29,952 bases of DNA from a virus. Both the position numbers and the translations under genes were made by a program. Of this stretch, positions 14,745 through 21,050 are shown piece after piece. Position 1 is the stretch's first letter; each line of letters opens with the position of its first letter. Under the pieces are notes generated by a model. It was given only the letters and a program-made list of their open reading frames with translations, made no database searches and was not told the origin of the DNA. The stretch spans positions 1 to 29,952 of the IMG/VR virus record IMGVR_UViG_3300021356_000116. One strand, 5' to 3'.

Positions 14745-15032
14745 ATGGCATTTAAATATGATGAAGATAAACTCCTACAGGAGCTACGTGATTACATCTC
14801 TGGAACTTACAACCAACATTACTCTGCTGGCAATGACAGTATTCAAACGTTAGACTTGATCGAAGCATGTGGTGATGCTGAAGCATTCTGCCGAAGCAAC
14901 ATCCTCAAGTATGCTTCTCGCTACGACAAGAAAGGAACTGCACGTCGGGACATTATCAAGATCCTGCACTACGGTCTCCTTCTTCTTCACTTCTCAGACA
15001 AGTCCGCTATTACTGAATCCTACAATCAATGA
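14745..15032 (+). CDS. DUF3310-like protein, possible nucleotide kinase
   Basis: 95 residues starting at the base after the preceding stop. The pattern QTLDLIEACGDAEAFCRSNI, then LKYASRYDKKGTARRDIIKI and LHYGLLLL, matches DUF3310, a phage family with the hallmark (D)xIE...F..GN.IKY..R...K....D..K...Y. Members are sometimes labelled SaV-like nucleotide kinases, but I see no P-loop here and regard that function as unproven. The protein is helical. It overlaps gp45 by ATGA, so it is co-translated with the sliding clamp. Confidence 0.75.
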   Translation: MAFKYDEDKLLQELRDYISGTYNQHYSAGNDSIQTLDLIEACGDAEAFCRSNILKYASRYDKKGTARRDIIKILHYGLLLLHFSDKSAITESYNQ

Positions 15033-15700
15033 GTAAAGTTATCCTATCTAAAAAAACCCTTGATGTCCTCAAAAACTTTTCCAACATCAATTCCTCTATT
15101 GTCTTCCGTAAAGGATCCACGGTTAGAACTATTTCTAACGCAGAGAATATCCTCGCAAAGTTCACTGGTGAGGAGGTGTTTCCTACTGACTTCGCAATTT
15201 ATGATCTCAGTCAGTTTCTTAGCGGCATCTCTCTGTTTAACGATCCTCAGCTCGAATTTACCAGTAGCGATTTTGTTAGCATCCGTGGGGGGCGTCAGTC
15301 TGCTAAGTATTATTTTTCGGATCCAGAAATTACGCTCAAGAGTGCTCCAGAAAAGAATGTAAACTTCCCTGGTGCAGATCTCCAGTTCAATCTGACGGGT
15401 GATGATTTGATTGCATTGCAGAAAGCATCTGCTGTGTACGGTCTTCCAGACCTGACTTTCCAGTCTGAAGAAGGACTAGATACTATCAAAATTATTCTTC
15501 GTGACAAGGAAAATGATACCAGCAATACTTACGATCTCACCGTGGGTGGTTGTTCTACTGGCACCTATTCTTTGGATGTCAAGATTGACAACATTCGTGT
15601 TCTCGCTGGCGACTATACTGTCAAAGTCTCCAAGCACCTTATCTCAGAGTGGTCAAACACCAGTCTGGATCTCACGTATTATGTCGCACTGGAACCTTGA
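15029..15700 (+). CDS. gp45: Sliding clamp gp45
   Basis: Trimeric PCNA-like ring that tethers gp43 and also activates late transcription by binding gp55-RNA polymerase. The 223 residues match T4 gp45 (228). The start MSKVILSKKTLDVLKNFSNI with NSSIVFRKGSTVRTISNAEN is typical, as are YDLSQFLSGISLF and the C-terminal LISEWSNTSLDLTYYVALEP. Two clamp repeats are implied by the alternating helix and strand pattern. The gene is coupled to the DUF3310-like gene upstream (ATGA) and to speD downstream (TTGA, where the speD TTG start shares the gp45 stop). Confidence 0.95.
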   Translation: MSKVILSKKTLDVLKNFSNINSSIVFRKGSTVRTISNAENILAKFTGEEVFPTDFAIYDLSQFLSGISLFNDPQLEFTSSDFVSIRGGRQSAKYYFSDPEITLKSAPEKNVNFPGADLQFNLTGDDLIALQKASAVYGLPDLTFQSEEGLDTIKIILRDKENDTSNTYDLTVGGCSTGTYSLDVKIDNIRVLAGDYTVKVSKHLISEWSNTSLDLTYYVALEP

Positions 15701-16032
15701 AGCATATCCTTTTTACCTTAAAGGGTTGTACGAAAGATCTTCTGAATGATGAAGAGTTCGTTAGGGATATTGTTTACACAGCATCCAAAAAGTGTAAGTC
15801 AACATTGCTTGCACTTCATTCGCACAAGTTTGATCCTCAAGGTGTAACTTGTGTTGCCATGCTTGCTGAGTCCCATATCAGCATTCATACGTGGCCTGAG
15901 AAAGGCATGGCGGTGTGTGATATTTTCACATGCGGTGAGCATACTAAACCCAAGAAGGGTGTAGAGTATATGCAACTGATGTTCAATGCCTCGGACATCA
16001 TTTCTAAATCATTTACCCGACCACTTGAATGA
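15697..16032 (+). CDS. speD: S-adenosylmethionine decarboxylase proenzyme SpeD
   Basis: Makes decarboxylated AdoMet, the aminopropyl donor for spermidine. The enzyme is a pyruvoyl protein that cuts itself at E58-S59 in AESHISIHTWPE. The expected residues are at the spacing of bacterial class 1B enzymes: S59 (becomes pyruvate), H64 and C79 (spaced +5 and +20, as S63/H68/C83 in the Thermotoga enzyme). The 111-residue length is right for this class if translation starts at TTG 15697, giving MKHILFTLKGC; the only in-frame ATG (15649) would add 16 residues deep inside gp45. The TTG shares bases with the gp45 stop (TTGA). It lies in the clamp/clamp-loader operon, so it is made with replication proteins, when polyamine demand for DNA packaging rises. 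speD is a known cyanophage metabolic gene. Confidence 0.92.
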   Translation: MKHILFTLKGCTKDLLNDEEFVRDIVYTASKKCKSTLLALHSHKFDPQGVTCVAMLAESHISIHTWPEKGMAVCDIFTCGEHTKPKKGVEYMQLMFNASDIISKSFTRPLE

Positions 16033-16973
16033 GTAAAGAGTTTCTGTGGGTTGAGAAGTATCGACCCAACATTGTTGAAGACTGCATTCTCCCTGACAGC
16101 ATCAAAGATGTCTTTCAGGGTTTTGTTAATCAAGGTGAGTTGCCTAACCTGCTGCTTAGCGGCACTGCAGGTGTGGGCAAGACTACCATCGCTAAGGCGC
16201 TGTGTGAGGAGATTGGTGCCTCTTACATCGTGATCAATGGATCCGATGAAGGACGCTTCTTAGACACCGTGAGGAACCGTGTGAGGCAGTTTGCCACAAC
16301 GATCTCTCTGACCTCTGGAGCGTCCCACAAGGTCGTCATCATCGACGAGGCAGACAACACCACTAACGACGTTCAACTGTCCCTCAGGACCGCTGTGGAA
16401 GAGTTCCATGGCAACTGTCGTTTTATCTTCACCTGCAATTTTATAAATAAAATTATCGAACCGCTGCATTCACGTTGCACGGTCGTTGACTTTAGAATCA
16501 AACCAGAACAAGCGACTGGTTTGCAAGGGCAGTTCTTCACTCGCCTCAAAACCATTCTGGATCATGAACAAATCCAGTATGAGGATAAAGTCCTTGCCAA
16601 GCTTACAAAGCGTTATTATCCTGATTGGCGTCGTCTTATTAATGAGTGTCAGCGTTATGCTGCTACAGGTAGTATCAACTCTGCCATATTGGTTGATGTT
16701 GCTGACGTTAATCTTGACACTCTGTTGTCTTCTTTGAAGAAAAAAGAATTCACCAATGTCAAGAACTGGGTTGTTCAGCACATGGACAATGACCCCAGCA
16801 TGGTGATGCGTAAGATCTATGACAGCATTTACACTGTAATGAAACCTGCTTCTATCCCTGAGGCAGTTCTTATCATTGCTAAGTACATGAGGGACATTGC
16901 TATTGTTCCTGATCAGGAAGTCAATATGCTTGCATGTTTGACTGAGATCATGATGAGTTGTGAGTTTCAATGA
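16029..16973 (+). CDS. gp44: Clamp loader large subunit gp44
   Basis: AAA+ ATPase that opens the gp45 ring and loads it on primer-template. The 314 residues match T4 gp44 (319). Visible motifs are the N-terminal VEKYRP typical of clamp loaders, Walker A GTAGVGKT at 45-52, Walker B VVIIDEAD with D106-E-A-D109, sensor-1 FIFTCNF and the Ser-Arg-Cys arginine-finger motif at 148-150. The C-terminal collar domain starts near residue 220. The start is an ATGA overlap with speD. A perfect TATAAATA lies in this gene at 16442-16449, though it may be chance. The partner subunit gp62 is separated by six genes (18985-19371). Confidence 0.95.
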   Translation: MSKEFLWVEKYRPNIVEDCILPDSIKDVFQGFVNQGELPNLLLSGTAGVGKTTIAKALCEEIGASYIVINGSDEGRFLDTVRNRVRQFATTISLTSGASHKVVIIDEADNTTNDVQLSLRTAVEEFHGNCRFIFTCNFINKIIEPLHSRCTVVDFRIKPEQATGLQGQFFTRLKTILDHEQIQYEDKVLAKLTKRYYPDWRRLINECQRYAATGSINSAILVDVADVNLDTLLSSLKKKEFTNVKNWVVQHMDNDPSMVMRKIYDSIYTVMKPASIPEAVLIIAKYMRDIAIVPDQEVNMLACLTEIMMSCEFQ

Positions 16974-17125
16974 CGCTACTCAAATTCATCGAGAAGGAAC
17001 CTAAATTTATTATGATGGAGGAAATGCTTGAGCGCCTTGAAAAAGAACCTGATCGACATTACAAAAGAATACTTAAAAACGCCGCCAGTAAAGACAACAC
17101 CCGAAAACGTGCAAGAGGCAAATGA
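16970..17125 (+). CDS. Small basic protein overlapping the next gene, function unknown
   Basis: 51 residues starting in an ATGA overlap with gp44. It reads MTLLKFIEKEPKFIMMEEML, then ERLEKEPDRHYKRIL, and ends in a basic tail KDNTRKRARGK. The overlapped start and protein-like composition suggest it is real, but the last 98 bases are also read in the +1 frame by the gene starting at TTG 17028. If that gene is the only true product here, this frame could be a leader peptide whose translation exposes the next ribosome-binding site. A programmed +1 frameshift joining the two is a further, less likely option. No family is recognised. Confidence 0.5.
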   Translation: MTLLKFIEKEPKFIMMEEMLERLEKEPDRHYKRILKNAASKDNTRKRARGK

Positions 17126-17252
17126 TGCTTTGTTTCATGCTACAATGAACTTACCTAATGCTGCTAAGCATTGCGGCATGACTGAGCGAGAGATGAAACA
17201 TATCTTTCGTGAGTATCTAAAGTATAACCCTCCCACATACGATGACGACTGA
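17028..17252 (+). CDS. Small helical protein with HTH-like segment, function unknown
   Basis: 74 residues starting at TTG 17028, chosen because a strong GGAGG at 17017-17021 lies six bases upstream; no in-frame ATG exists before residue 40. The C-terminal half (NLPNAAKHCGMTEREMKHIF, then REYLKYNPPTYDDD) looks like a helix-turn-helix: Ala-Ala-x-x-x-Gly-Met-Thr followed by a recognition-like helix. Such segments occur in small phage regulators. I recall closely similar small proteins near gp44 in cyanophages, of unknown role. It overlaps the preceding frame by 98 bases and the following oxygenase by 11. Confidence 0.72.
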   Translation: MSALKKNLIDITKEYLKTPPVKTTPENVQEANDALFHATMNLPNAAKHCGMTEREMKHIFREYLKYNPPTYDDD

Positions 17253-17841
17253 AAGTTTATATTCTATCCCATTTTACAGGGCACTTGTAGATGATGTAGA
17301 TGCAATTCAAGAAGAACTGCATCCTGCCATAGAAAGAACTATGGTAAATTCAATTGAAGGTTGGGGTAGCACACACAAATTATCCACGGCAACATTCCTG
17401 GATAATTTTATTGAAGACAATGCTCTCATCAAATTTAAGCAAGAGATCTACAAACATGTAGATCAATTCATGAATGATGTTAGGTTTGATTCAAACCCAA
17501 ACTATAAGGATTCGATGCGTGTGAAGATTAATTCTTCATGGGTATCTCTGTTTGAGAAAAATGATTATGCACACATCCATGATCATGGAGATGCTGATCT
17601 CTCTGGTGTGTATTACTACAAAGTAGATAATTCACATGGAGACTTTTTTGTCAGCAGTCCATTCCCTGCATTGAGTGCTGCTTATCCATTTTTTCAACTG
17701 TCTAATAGGCGGTCATACCAACCATGCAATGGTGCAATATACTTGTTCCCTGGTTTTCTGCAGCATGGTGTCTGTACTAACACGTCCGATGAGACTAGAA
17801 TTAGTGTAGCGTTTAACATCTATTTTGAAAGATCTTTTTAA
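17242..17841 (+). CDS. Putative 2OG-Fe(II) oxygenase
   Basis: 199 residues of the cyanophage 2OG-Fe(II) oxygenase type (the family with an H-x-H-x-x-x-x-x-x-S/L-G start motif). The triad candidates are H111/H113 in AHIHDHGDADLSGVYYY and H175 in FLQHGV, with an Arg in ETRISVAFNI for 2-oxoglutarate. Strands CNGAIYLFPGF and ISVAFNIYF fit the jelly-roll. The substrate is unknown; related cyanophage genes are proposed to act on proteins or in nitrogen/2OG signalling, but none is proven here. It is a distant relative of the protein at 19790-20485, with which it shares the HxH...LxHxV...R layout, and is less like the one at 3756. Confidence 0.85.
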   Translation: MTTESLYSIPFYRALVDDVDAIQEELHPAIERTMVNSIEGWGSTHKLSTATFLDNFIEDNALIKFKQEIYKHVDQFMNDVRFDSNPNYKDSMRVKINSSWVSLFEKNDYAHIHDHGDADLSGVYYYKVDNSHGDFFVSSPFPALSAAYPFFQLSNRRSYQPCNGAIYLFPGFLQHGVCTNTSDETRISVAFNIYFERSF

Positions 17842-17843
17842 TT

Positions 17844-18707
17844 ATGGCAACCACTTTGAAATCACTAAAGACTCCTCTCCGCTATCCTGGTGGCAAGAGT
17901 CGCGCTTTGTCAAAACTTTTTCAGTATATCCCTGATCTTAAAGATTACAAAGAATATCGTGAACCGTTTCTTGGTGGTGGTAGCGTAGCATTAGAAGTGT
18001 CTAAGAGGTATCCTCGTCTAGACATTTGGGTCAATGATTTATACGAACCTCTCTATAACTTCTGGAGAGAACTACAGGACAATGGTAATGAAATTAAGAA
18101 CATCCTGCTCCAACTTAAACAAAGGCACCCTGACCCCACTTCCGCTAAGAAACTTTTCCTGGACGCTAAAGAATATCTTTCAGGGTCTCAGGCAACGACT
18201 AAGTTCCCACCGTATACTGAAAACATATGGCGTGCTGTTTCTTTCTACGTTGTTAATAAGTGCAGTTTTTCGGGTCTTACTGAGTCATCCTCCTTCTCAA
18301 AACAAGCAAGTGATTCAAACTTCTCCCTTGCAGGTATTGAACGACTAACAGATTATCAGAAGTTGATTGGCAATTGGAAAATTACTAACAAGTCTTATGA
18401 ACAACTCCTTACTGATGACAAAGACGCCTTTACGTACCTTGATCCCCCCTATGAGATCGGATCCAATCTATATGGTAAGCGTGGAAACATGCACAAAGGA
18501 TTTAACCATGACCATTTTGCTGTCAAGTGTGATCGGTTTATTGGTCCTCAACTTATATCTTATAATTCGTCTCAACTCATTCGTGAGAGGTTTGAAGGGT
18601 GGACAGCAGCAGAATTTGCACACACCTACACGATGAGGAGCGTGGGGAGTTATAATACAGATCAAGCAGACCGCAAGGAACTCGTCCTTTTCAATTATGA
18701 AGTGTGA
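17844..18707 (+). CDS. dam: D12-class N6-adenine DNA methyltransferase (Dam-like)
   Basis: Methylates adenine in DNA, probably GATC by analogy with Dam. The 287 residues are close to T4 and E. coli Dam (259 and 278). Motifs are TPLRYPGGKSR at 10-20 (AdoMet binding, motif X), REPFLGGGSVALEV near 40-53 (motif I), NDLYEPLYNFW and the catalytic D200-P-P-Y203 (motif IV) in TYLDPPYEIGSNLYG. No restriction enzyme is next to it, so it is an orphan methylase, possibly for defence against host nucleases or for marking phage DNA. It follows the oxygenase by two bases, and its end overlaps a small gene by 11 bases. Base composition is like its neighbours. Confidence 0.93.
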   Translation: MATTLKSLKTPLRYPGGKSRALSKLFQYIPDLKDYKEYREPFLGGGSVALEVSKRYPRLDIWVNDLYEPLYNFWRELQDNGNEIKNILLQLKQRHPDPTSAKKLFLDAKEYLSGSQATTKFPPYTENIWRAVSFYVVNKCSFSGLTESSSFSKQASDSNFSLAGIERLTDYQKLIGNWKITNKSYEQLLTDDKDAFTYLDPPYEIGSNLYGKRGNMHKGFNHDHFAVKCDRFIGPQLISYNSSQLIRERFEGWTAAEFAHTYTMRSVGSYNTDQADRKELVLFNYEV

Positions 18708-18837
18708 AGTCAAACTCTTTGTTGCTGGCAAGGTCTTCTGTGAAGAGGTGATTGCTCGCAACTACAATGAAGCAAAGGAAGTCGCCCTTGCTCGTAATCC
18801 TAATGCAAAAGTTATTGGTGTTACTGCGAAGTTCTAA
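18697..18837 (+). CDS. Small conserved protein, function unknown
   Basis: 46 residues (MKCEVKLFVAGKVFCEEVIA, then RNYNEAKEVALARNPNAKVI, then GVTAKF). The pattern strand-turn-strand-helix-strand suggests a small alpha/beta fold with a helix of the type YxxAKxxAxARNPxAKVxGV. I remember very similar short proteins in other cyanophages. The start overlaps the dam stop by 11 bases and the stop TAA shares its last base with the ATG of the next gene (TAATG). There is no known function. Confidence 0.75.
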   Translation: MKCEVKLFVAGKVFCEEVIARNYNEAKEVALARNPNAKVIGVTAKF

Positions 18838-19046
18838 TGTGGCGGATTTGGGCAAAAGCACTGGGTGAAAAGTATGGACGCACAGACAGAGAGGCTGATA
18901 CTATTGCTGGCATACGCACCCTTATTTTTATTTCTTACTTGGTTACCAACCTTTTTATTATTAGTGGAGTGATTAGACACTGGAATGACGTACCAACTAA
19001 AAGACTACCTTTACAGCATCAACCAATCGAAAAAGAATCTACTTAA
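18837..19046 (+). CDS. Small membrane protein, function unknown
   Basis: 69 residues. An N-terminal amphipathic, charged part (MWRIWAKALGEKYGRTDREA) precedes one membrane helix at about residues 25-45 (GIRTLIFISYLVTNLFIISG), then VIRHWND and a polar tail. It starts at the TAATG junction with the previous gene and overlaps gp62 by 62 bases in another frame. The conserved-looking IWAKALGEK start is familiar to me from cyanophages. An inner-membrane or anchor role is likely but not known. Confidence 0.72.
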   Translation: MWRIWAKALGEKYGRTDREADTIAGIRTLIFISYLVTNLFIISGVIRHWNDVPTKRLPLQHQPIEKEST

Positions 19047-19371
19047 TGGAGACCCTGATGCTGAGCGAGGGTATCCTCCTTACATTGTTAACAGGTGCCT
19101 CAGTTCTTTTACGGATACTATCTTATATGCCAATGAGATGAACAAGTATCCAGAACTTCCAAAGAAGATGCAATATGATTTTTTACTAAATAGTGTGAAG
19201 CCAAGGAAGCGTTTCTCTCCATGGGCACGTAAAGATTCTATTGATTATCTTGAAATGGTAAAAGAGTATTATGGTTATAATGACGATAAAGCTCTACAAG
19301 CACTCAGGATTCTCACCAAGGATCAACTAGATCATATTACAAAGGTATTGAATAAAGGTGGTAGAAAATGA
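18985..19371 (+). CDS. gp62: Clamp loader small subunit gp62
   Basis: One gp62 with four gp44 forms the T4-type clamp loader, and gp62 carries no ATPase motif. The 128 residues are shorter than T4 gp62 (187), as usual in cyanophages. The segment YPPYIVNRCLSSFTDTILYA, then NEMN and KMQYDFLLNSVKPRKRFSPW, is the signature I associate with marine gp62, including the RKRFSPW core and a C-terminal YYGYNDDKALQALRIL helix. It is coupled to regA by an ATGA overlap and starts 62 bases inside the preceding membrane-protein gene. The order gp62-regA just before the polymerase region is as in T4. Assignment is by recalled family pattern, since the T4 protein is barely similar. Confidence 0.82.
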   Translation: MTYQLKDYLYSINQSKKNLLNGDPDAERGYPPYIVNRCLSSFTDTILYANEMNKYPELPKKMQYDFLLNSVKPRKRFSPWARKDSIDYLEMVKEYYGYNDDKALQALRILTKDQLDHITKVLNKGGRK

Positions 19372-19793
19372 GCGGTGAAATTGAAGTCCAGTGGAAACAA
19401 ACTGACATGGTTGAGGTGGTTCTTGGAGAACCAGATGACTTTCTCAAGGTGAGAGAAACTCTGACTCGCATTGGAGTAGCATCTCGCAAAGAGAAAAAGA
19501 TCTACCAATCCTGTCATATCCTACACAAACAAGGCAAGTATTATATCGTACACTTCAAAGAGTTGTTCGCTCTTGACGGTAAGAATACGAATCTATCATT
19601 GAATGATGTTCAACGTCGCAATCGCATTGTGCAACTCCTCAGTGATTGGGGATTGATTACTGTTGTAGATGCAGAGAAGATTGCTGATCTTGCTCCTCTC
19701 AATCAAATCAAAGTCTTGTCATTTAAAGAAAAAAATGATTGGACGCTTGAGAGCAAGTATAATATTGGACGAAAGAAAACTGCTGCTGAATGA
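19368..19793 (+). CDS. regA: RegA translational repressor
   Basis: Binds ribosome-binding sites of early messages (gp44, gp45, rIIB in T4) and blocks initiation. The 141 residues align well with T4 RegA (122), with an extra N-terminal segment (MSGEIEVQWKQTDM). Shared stretches include DDFLKVRETLTRIGVASRKE, YQSCHILHKQGKYYIVHFKE and LLSDWGLI, and a C-terminal VLSFKEKNDWTLESKYNIG. It is translated with gp62 (ATGA) and its stop overlaps the next oxygenase start. Its targets probably include the gp45-gp44 cluster just upstream; no specific operator is visible. Confidence 0.95.
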   Translation: MSGEIEVQWKQTDMVEVVLGEPDDFLKVRETLTRIGVASRKEKKIYQSCHILHKQGKYYIVHFKELFALDGKNTNLSLNDVQRRNRIVQLLSDWGLITVVDAEKIADLAPLNQIKVLSFKEKNDWTLESKYNIGRKKTAAE

Positions 19794-20485
19794 ATCAATT
19801 AGATAATCATCCAGCAAAGGTACGATCTTCAAATTCAAATTTAAATAGATGGAAGAGTTGGGATGCGAACACACCGTTTGCACCCAACTTTGATATATCA
19901 ATCTATACTGATATCTACAACCAGTATCTTTGCACTGAACTTGCTAAGATTCTTGAGTCTCGTAATGAAAGATCTTATGAGAAAGTGTGGGAGACTTATA
20001 ATATTTTCTCTTGGAATTTTGATGAGATGAAATATCTGGCAAAGTTAATTTACCAGACATACTCTTCATACATGACTGCCATGGGAGAGGAACCTCTTGC
20101 CCGAGATAAAGTGTGGATTCGTGGTTGGGCAGTTGCTTTAGAAGCAGGTCAAAAAATTGATATTCATTGCCACAACATTACAGAGAATGCATATCTCAGT
20201 GGAAATGTATCCTTGTCTAATCTGGGATCAACTACTGACTATTGGTTTCCTTATCTTAGTACATACTTTGGGTGGTGGAAATCTGTCAATACTGTGGGAT
20301 CTATGAATATGTTTCCTGCATGGTTAGAGCATAGGGTAGATACACAACAATCAAATACTACAAGGTATTCTATTGCCTTTGACTTGTTTACCGAACATAC
20401 TCTAGATTTTATTAGTAAGAACCGAAATTTTGGTTCGGTTCCCCAGACAGGATTGCTAACTGCAAAAACCTTTGAATCGATATAA
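19790..20485 (+). CDS. Putative 2OG-Fe(II) oxygenase
   Basis: 231 residues with the same broad layout as the oxygenase at 17242. Metal-ligand candidates are H126 and H128 in DIHCHNITENAYLSGNVSLS, and H181 in WLEHRV; an Arg in TTRYSIAFDLF would bind 2-oxoglutarate. Tryptophan-rich DYWFPYLSTYFGWW lies in the middle. The long N-terminal part (about 1-100) has no recognisable motif. The starting ATG overlaps regA (ATGA). It is the third such gene in 17 kb, and the host substrate is unknown. An inverted repeat (20419-20441) near its 3' end may affect the message. Confidence 0.8.
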   Translation: MNQLDNHPAKVRSSNSNLNRWKSWDANTPFAPNFDISIYTDIYNQYLCTELAKILESRNERSYEKVWETYNIFSWNFDEMKYLAKLIYQTYSSYMTAMGEEPLARDKVWIRGWAVALEAGQKIDIHCHNITENAYLSGNVSLSNLGSTTDYWFPYLSTYFGWWKSVNTVGSMNMFPAWLEHRVDTQQSNTTRYSIAFDLFTEHTLDFISKNRNFGSVPQTGLLTAKTFESI

Positions 20486-20505
20486 GTATACGTGTAAGAG
20501 GAGTT

Positions 20506-20526
20506 GGGGCATACATGCCCCCCTTT
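20506..20526 (+). terminator. Weak terminator-like hairpin before hsp20
   Basis: Six-bp stem GGGGCA/TGCCCC with a TACA loop, followed by CC and four T. It ends the run of genes from cobS to the third oxygenase and lies 20 bases after its stop. The short T run makes termination partial at best. Confidence 0.5.
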
Positions 20527-20534
20527 TACGCCAA

Positions 20535-20551
20535 GGATGCCTTCGGGGTCC
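20535..20551 (+). other. UUCG-capped hairpin in the hsp20 leader
   Basis: GGATGCC, TTCG, GGGTCC folds into a stem of six pairs (one G-T) with a single bulged G, capped by C(UUCG)G, a very stable RNA loop. It lies 27 bases before the hsp20 ATG and has no T run, so it could protect or process the message instead of ending it. Confidence 0.5.
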
Positions 20552-20577
20552 TACGTAAACGTCGCTTATTCAAGGAC

Positions 20578-20982
20578 ATGACTAACATAACTTGGGAACA
20601 TTATACCCCCTATTCAATTGGATTCAATGAAACATTCAGCAGACTCGAAGCTCTTGCGGGAGGTGGATCAAATTACCCACCTTACAATGTTGTTGATGGA
20701 CATGATGGTAGAACCTTATTGGAGGTCGCTCTTGCTGGATTTTCAGGAGATGATATTGAAGTCGAGACAGAACGGAATGTTCTAACAGTCTCTGCTCGTA
20801 AAGCACCAGCAGACAAAGAGAGAACATATCAACACAAAGGAATTTCATATAGAACATTCTCACGCAACTGGCAGATGGGAGATGACGTAGAGATTGAAGA
20901 TGTAAAATTTGAAGATGGACTACTGACAATTACTCTTATCAAGAATCTACCAGAAAAACAGAAAAGAAAAAAATGGTTCTAA
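20578..20982 (+). CDS. hsp20: Hsp20 small heat shock protein
   Basis: ATP-independent chaperone of the alpha-crystallin family, typical of T4-like cyanophages. I start at ATG 20578 (MTNITWEHYTPYSIGF, 134 residues), preceded by AAGGA. An upstream ATG at 20515 lies inside a terminator-like hairpin and would add 21 residues unlike the family. The alpha-crystallin domain spans about 34-125: PPYNVVDGHDGRTLLEVALA, GFSGDDIEVETERNVLTVSA, the HKGISYRTFSRNW segment and the A-x-x-x-n-GL-type motif FEDGLLTITLIK. It ends with a basic KQKRKKWF and lacks a clear I-x-I. Likely roles are folding of phage or photosystem proteins; expression could be late or stress related. A strong terminator follows. Confidence 0.94.
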   Translation: MTNITWEHYTPYSIGFNETFSRLEALAGGGSNYPPYNVVDGHDGRTLLEVALAGFSGDDIEVETERNVLTVSARKAPADKERTYQHKGISYRTFSRNWQMGDDVEIEDVKFEDGLLTITLIKNLPEKQKRKKWF

Positions 20983-20993
20983 ATAATGTTGAA

Positions 20994-21018
20994 GGGGGAT
21001 TTGACATCCCCCTTTTTT
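20994..21018 (+). terminator. Intrinsic terminator after hsp20
   Basis: Seven-bp stem GGGGGAT/ATCCCCC, loop TTGAC, then six T. Flanking AA and TT could lengthen the stem. Its loop holds the -35 box of the next promoter. Confidence 0.92.
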
Positions 21019-21029
21019 GGTGTTAAACT
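21001..21029 (+). promoter_or_regulatory. Sigma-70 promoter overlapping the hsp20 terminator
   Basis: TTGACA at 21001-21006 (perfect), 17 bases, then TAAACT at 21024-21029 (4 of 6 to TATAAT). The -10 ends 21 bases before the next ATG, the same spacing seen at other promoters here. The -35 box is the loop of the terminator hairpin. It would drive the Sm-like trio and gp43. Confidence 0.75.
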
Positions 21030-21050
21030 AAGATCGAAATCACAATAACT

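Noticed and set aside
15501-15749. 82-residue frame spanning the gp45 end and speD start
   Set aside because: It overlaps the gp45 and speD frames, which are both strongly supported, and has no recognisable product.
20515-20577. Longer hsp20 start at ATG 20515
   Set aside because: The ATG lies in the right arm of a terminator-like hairpin, and the extra 21 residues do not resemble the Hsp20 N-terminus. ATG 20578 has AAGGA in place.
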